The notes beneath the pieces were generated by a model. That model saw only the letters and a list, made by a program, of their open reading frames with translations, was not told the origin of the DNA and made no database searches. From CAZVIK01 sp964627045 (GTDB lineage Bacteria; Acidobacteriota; Terriglobia; Bryobacterales; Bryobacteraceae), in the NCBI GenBank assembly GCA_964627045.1, contig CAZVIK010000058.1, positions 1 through 20,124 on the forward strand: 20,124 bases of DNA, given 5' to 3'. How positions within the stretch are numbered: position 1 is the stretch's first letter; each line of letters opens with the position of its first letter. Positions 14,492-20,124 of the stretch are shown here, piece after piece. Position numbers and translations under genes: made by a program.

Positions 14492-15960
14492 CGCCCGCGG
14501 TCGCCAGAGCGCCGTGGCGGGCGGTTGCGCCGGTCGCGGCGGCCGCACTGTTGGCGGCGCTCCCGGCCCCCGAAGGCCTGGCGCCCCACGCGTGGCGCTA
14601 CTTTGCAATCTTCTTCGCCGTGGTGCTGGCATTGGTGCTGGAGCCGCTGCCAGGAGGAGCGATTGGGTTGATTGGCGTCGCTCTGACGGCGCTGCTGGGG
14701 CCTTACGTTCTCTTCGGTCCGGAGCAGTTGGCGCAGCCCGGGTTCCGCCCCGCCGCAGCGGCGGTGAATTGGGCCTTGTCGGGCTTCTCGGACGCCACCG
14801 TTTGGCTCATCTTCGGCGCCTATATGTTCGCGCTGGGCTACCAGAAGACGGGACTCGGCCGGCGCATCGCGCTGCTGCTCGTGCAGCGCATGGGGCGGCG
14901 GACTCTGACGTTGGGTTACGCCATCGCTATCGCGGATCTGGTGCTCGCGCCGGTCACCCCATCCAACACCGCGCGCAGCGGGGGCACCATCTATCCGGTG
15001 ATCCGCAACCTCCCCCCGCTCTACGGTTCCTTGCCGAACGATCCGGCCCGGCGCCGGATCGGGTCCTACTTGATGTGGGTGGCGATCGCGTCGGTGTGTG
15101 TCACCAGTTCGATGTTCTCGACGGCGCTGGCGCCGAACCTGCTCGCCGTGGAACTCGCCGCGCGCACGGTGCAGGTGCAACTTCATTGGACGGCGTGGTT
15201 CCTGGCGTTCGCCCCCCCGGGATTCCTGCTGTTGGCGCTGGTGCCGCTGGTGACGTACTGGATCTATCCGCCGGAGATCAAGTGCGGCTCGGAAGTCCCG
15301 GACTGGGCGGCGAAGGAACTCCGTGCGATAGGACGCGTCACGCGGCGCGAGATCGCGTTGGCGGTGCTGGTTCTGCTGGCGCTCTTCCTGTGGATCTTCG
15401 CCGGCGGCTTTGTCAACGCCACTACGGTGGCGCTCATGACAATCGCACTGATGTTAATGGCGGGCGTCTTTGACTGGACCGATGTGATTGGACACGCATC
15501 GGCCTGGGGCACGTTGGCGTGGTTCGGGACGCTGGTGGCGATGGCCGACGGCCTGAACCGCGTGGGCTTCGTCAAGTGGTTTGCGGCGGGGGTCGCCGGG
15601 CGGCTGGGCGGGTTGCCGCCCCTGGCCGCGATGCTCGTGCTGCTGGCGGTCTTCTTCTTCGGACACTACCTCTTCGCCAGCGTTACGGCGCACGCCACCG
15701 CGATGATGCCGGTTGTGCTGGCCGCCGGCGCAGGCATCCCCGGCCTTCCCATGACGCAGTTCGCGATGCTGCTCAGCCTGGAGTTGGGCATTATGGGGAT
15801 TCTGACGCCCTACGCGACCGGCCCGAGCCCGATCTATTCCTCCAGCGGTTACCTGCCGCCCTCCGACTACTGGCGGCTGGGGCTCATCTTCGGTTGTTTG
15901 TTCTTTGCGGTGTTCCTTGTGATCACCGTGCCGTGGACGGGCCTTATATTGGCGCGCTGA
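14488..15960 (+). CDS. DASS family (SLC13/CitT-type) dicarboxylate or anion transporter
   Basis: A polytopic protein of 490 residues. The first SNT sodium-site motif is in VTPSNTARSGGTIYPV, and the second repeat carries ASVTAHATAMMPVV. The C-terminal ATGPSPIYSSSGYL is characteristic of the CitT/2-oxoglutarate-malate translocator branch of divalent anion:Na+ symporters. Likely substrates are di- or tricarboxylates moved across the inner membrane; the exact one is unknown. The start is inferred as TTG at 14488-14490, which overlaps the URO-D TGA (14489-14491) as TTGA with GAGGA 4 bp upstream. The frame is open back to 14344, but those codons lack homology and lie inside the URO-D gene. Coupled translation suggests the transporter brings in, or exports, the substrate or product of the URO-D-like enzyme. 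Confidence 0.9.
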   Translation: MTPAVARAPWRAVAPVAAAALLAALPAPEGLAPHAWRYFAIFFAVVLALVLEPLPGGAIGLIGVALTALLGPYVLFGPEQLAQPGFRPAAAAVNWALSGFSDATVWLIFGAYMFALGYQKTGLGRRIALLLVQRMGRRTLTLGYAIAIADLVLAPVTPSNTARSGGTIYPVIRNLPPLYGSLPNDPARRRIGSYLMWVAIASVCVTSSMFSTALAPNLLAVELAARTVQVQLHWTAWFLAFAPPGFLLLALVPLVTYWIYPPEIKCGSEVPDWAAKELRAIGRVTRREIALAVLVLLALFLWIFAGGFVNATTVALMTIALMLMAGVFDWTDVIGHASAWGTLAWFGTLVAMADGLNRVGFVKWFAAGVAGRLGGLPPLAAMLVLLAVFFFGHYLFASVTAHATAMMPVVLAAGAGIPGLPMTQFAMLLSLELGIMGILTPYATGPSPIYSSSGYLPPSDYWRLGLIFGCLFFAVFLVITVPWTGLILAR

Positions 15961-15980
15961 CGGCCGGGCCCGCACGCAGT

Positions 15981-17501
15981 CTACGCGTCCTGCGACTCCA
16001 GTTGCTCGATGCCCTGATCGTAGGGCCCGACTTCGCCAGACTGCCGCAGACGCGCGTCCACCTCGTAGAACATGGCCTTCATGAGTTCGGCCGAAGTCGG
16101 CGATTCAACCACGACCACCAGTACGGGCTGATTCGAAGACGCTCGCACCAGGCCCCACGTGCCGTCGTCCAGCACCACGCGGACGCCGTTGACCGTGATC
16201 ACCCGCGCGATCTTCCGGCCGCAGATCGTGGCCCCGGCGGCGTGCAACTGTTCGTAGGTCTCGCGGAGCTTCTTGACGACATCGTACTTCTTGTCGTCCG
16301 GGCAGGAGGGCGACATCGTGAGCGACTGCCAGGTGCGCGGCAACTCATGGCGCAGTGCCGAGAGCTTCTTCCCGGTGTGATCGAGCAACTGCGCCACCAG
16401 CAGCGCCGACCGCATGGCGTCGTCGTAGCCGCCACCGATGGGAGGAGCCGGGAAGTAGTGGCCGCTCTTTTCAAAGCCCGCCAGCGCGCCCAGCTCATGC
16501 ACCCGTCGCTTGATGTAGGAGTGGCCGGTGATCCAGTAATCCACCGTGCACCCGCGCGAAATCAGCACCTCGTCGCGCTCGAACAGGCCGGTGGACTTCA
16601 CGTCGACGACGAACTTGGAGTTCGGATAGGTACGGCTAAGGTCCCGCGCCAGCAGGAGGCCCATCTTGTCGGCGAATAGTTCGACCCCCTCGTCGTCGAT
16701 GACGCCCAGCCGGTCGCCGTCGCCGTCGAACGCGAAGCCGATGTCGGCGCCCGTCCTCTTGACCTCCTCCCGGACCGAGACCAGCATGGTGTGGTCTTCG
16801 GGGTTGGGGTTGTAGTTGGGGAAGGTCCAGTCCAGGTCGCAGTGCAACGGGACGACCTCGCAGCCGATCCGTTCGAGCAATGGCGGCGCGAACAGGCCGC
16901 TTGTTCCGTTGCCGGTGGCCACCACGATCTTCAACGGCCTATTCAGCCGAACGCCTTCCACCAGGCTGTCGATGTAGCGCCCCGCGATGTCGGGGCAGGA
17001 GAAGTAGCGGCCTTCGCCCTGGTAGTACTCGCCGCCGAGCACGATGTCGCGAAGCTCGGCCATTTCCTTGGGGCCGTGGGTGAGCGGAGGCTGATCGCCC
17101 ACCTTGACGCCCGTCCATCCGTTCGGATTATGACTGGCGGTGACCATGGCCACGCCGGGCGCATTCAAAGCCTTCCGGGCGAAGTAGCCGACCGGCGTGA
17201 TGGCCACGCCCACGTCGTAAACCTCGCAGCCCGCCGACATGAGTCCCAAGGCGAGGGCGTGCTTGACGGAGGAACTGTACCAGCGGTAATCGTGGCCGAC
17301 GACGACCTTCGGAGTGGCACCGCCGCCCATCTTCCGCAGTTGGGTGCCCAGGCCGGCCCCCACGCAGCGCATGCCGGAGAGGTTCAGCGATTCGGGGAAC
17401 CGCCAGCGGGCGTCGTATTCCCGGAACCCGTAGCGGTCCACCAGGGGTTCCCGTTCGTATTCGGCGGAGTTGTACTTGAGCCGCTGCGCGATCTTTTCCA
17501 T
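15981..17501 (-). CDS. Phosphomannomutase/phosphoglucomutase
   Basis: An alpha-D-phosphohexomutase of 506 residues that interconverts hexose 6- and 1-phosphates for nucleotide-sugar supply. The phosphoserine loop is VTASHNPNGWTG (120-131, Ser123). The Mg2+ loop is FAFDGDGDRLGVID (256-269). The sugar-specificity loop is GFEKSGHYF (342-350), and the C-terminal phosphate-binding loop is RASSNQPVLVVVVE (453-466). The loop reads E-K-S instead of the common E-M-S or E-x-S-G forms, but keeps Glu and Ser. GGGAGG precedes the ATG by 6 bp. At about 500 residues it is slightly longer than bacterial ManB/AlgC proteins (about 460). It is downstream of carB on the same strand with a 126 bp gap, and meets the DASS gene tail-to-tail with 20 bp between. 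Confidence 0.93.
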   Translation of the reverse strand: MEKIAQRLKYNSAEYEREPLVDRYGFREYDARWRFPESLNLSGMRCVGAGLGTQLRKMGGGATPKVVVGHDYRWYSSSVKHALALGLMSAGCEVYDVGVAITPVGYFARKALNAPGVAMVTASHNPNGWTGVKVGDQPPLTHGPKEMAELRDIVLGGEYYQGEGRYFSCPDIAGRYIDSLVEGVRLNRPLKIVVATGNGTSGLFAPPLLERIGCEVVPLHCDLDWTFPNYNPNPEDHTMLVSVREEVKRTGADIGFAFDGDGDRLGVIDDEGVELFADKMGLLLARDLSRTYPNSKFVVDVKSTGLFERDEVLISRGCTVDYWITGHSYIKRRVHELGALAGFEKSGHYFPAPPIGGGYDDAMRSALLVAQLLDHTGKKLSALRHELPRTWQSLTMSPSCPDDKKYDVVKKLRETYEQLHAAGATICGRKIARVITVNGVRVVLDDGTWGLVRASSNQPVLVVVVESPTSAELMKAMFYEVDARLRQSGEVGPYDQGIEQLESQDA

Positions 17502-17535
17502 GGCTGCCTCCCAGTATTTCTAGCGTAGCTCCGAA

Positions 17536-17550
17536 CGCGCCCTGGGCGCG
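17536..17550. repeat. Perfect 7-bp inverted repeat in the carB-mutase gap
   Basis: CGCGCCC and GGGCGCG flank a single T, giving a compact GC hairpin 35 bp before the mutase ATG and 78 bp after the carB stop. It lacks a following T run on the minus strand, so it is a poor intrinsic terminator. It might affect the mutase leader or help stop carB transcripts. Confidence 0.35.
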
Positions 17551-17627
17551 GGAGGCAATGCAGTCCCGCTCTGGCCCCGCCGCGCCTCCAGCGAAAGCTT
17601 AACAGGCGCGGGCGGCGAGGCGCAAAC

Positions 17628-20124
<2,497 letters not shown>

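Noticed and set aside
14149..15186. Minus-strand 345-codon frame opposite the URO-D and transporter genes
   Set aside because: Arg/His/Gln-rich shadow of two well-supported plus-strand genes.
16791..17528. Plus-strand 245-codon frame opposite the mutase
   Set aside because: Shadow of the mutase gene, whose phosphoserine and metal loops are intact on the minus strand.

Overview
This is a high-GC bacterial window whose gene content fits a soil-type Acidobacteriota genome, possibly Bryobacterales/Solibacter-like. The best clue is a secreted von Willebrand A protein of the acidobacterial VWFA-related type (11054-11989). The assignment is by protein family only, with no phylogeny. Ten Ns at 6931-6940 show a scaffold join, so this is a draft or metagenome-derived assembly.

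Layout. (1) 1-5261 is a lipid and oxidative-stress block. The left edge holds the last 59 codons of one cyclopropane-fatty-acid-synthase-type methyltransferase (+ strand). It runs tail-to-tail into, and overlaps by 28 bp, a second CFA-synthase-type methyltransferase. That second gene is the last of a tight five-gene minus-strand operon: DUF1295 membrane reductase-like protein > DUF2177 membrane protein > FAD amine-oxidase-like protein > DUF1365 protein > CFA-type methyltransferase. Diverging from the operon is an apparently exported thiol glutathione peroxidase. (2) 5262-7103 holds a membrane site-2 protease with two CBS domains, a possible small membrane protein before it, and a gene-poor stretch containing the assembly gap. 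(3) 7104-10009 (minus) holds a thioredoxin-fold CxxC protein, an NTP/NDP-exchange-type carrier and galE. (4) 10129-11989 (plus) holds an RluA-family pseudouridine synthase and the VWA protein. (5) 12042-15960 is an accessory-looking catabolic or transport unit: a ROK repressor that has lost kinase residues, divergent from a two-gene operon of a URO-D-superfamily protein (not HemE) and a DASS anion transporter, joined by a TTGA stop/start overlap. (6) 15981-20124 (minus) holds a phosphomannomutase/phosphoglucomutase and the C-terminal 831 residues of carB, which runs off the right edge.

The two parts most worth following are the five-gene lipid operon beside the peroxidase, and the ROK/URO-D/DASS unit with a candidate operator. 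The lipid operon resembles stress-induced unsaturated-lipid modification clusters in other bacteria. The rest is largely housekeeping. No CRISPR array, insertion sequence, rRNA or tRNA was found.
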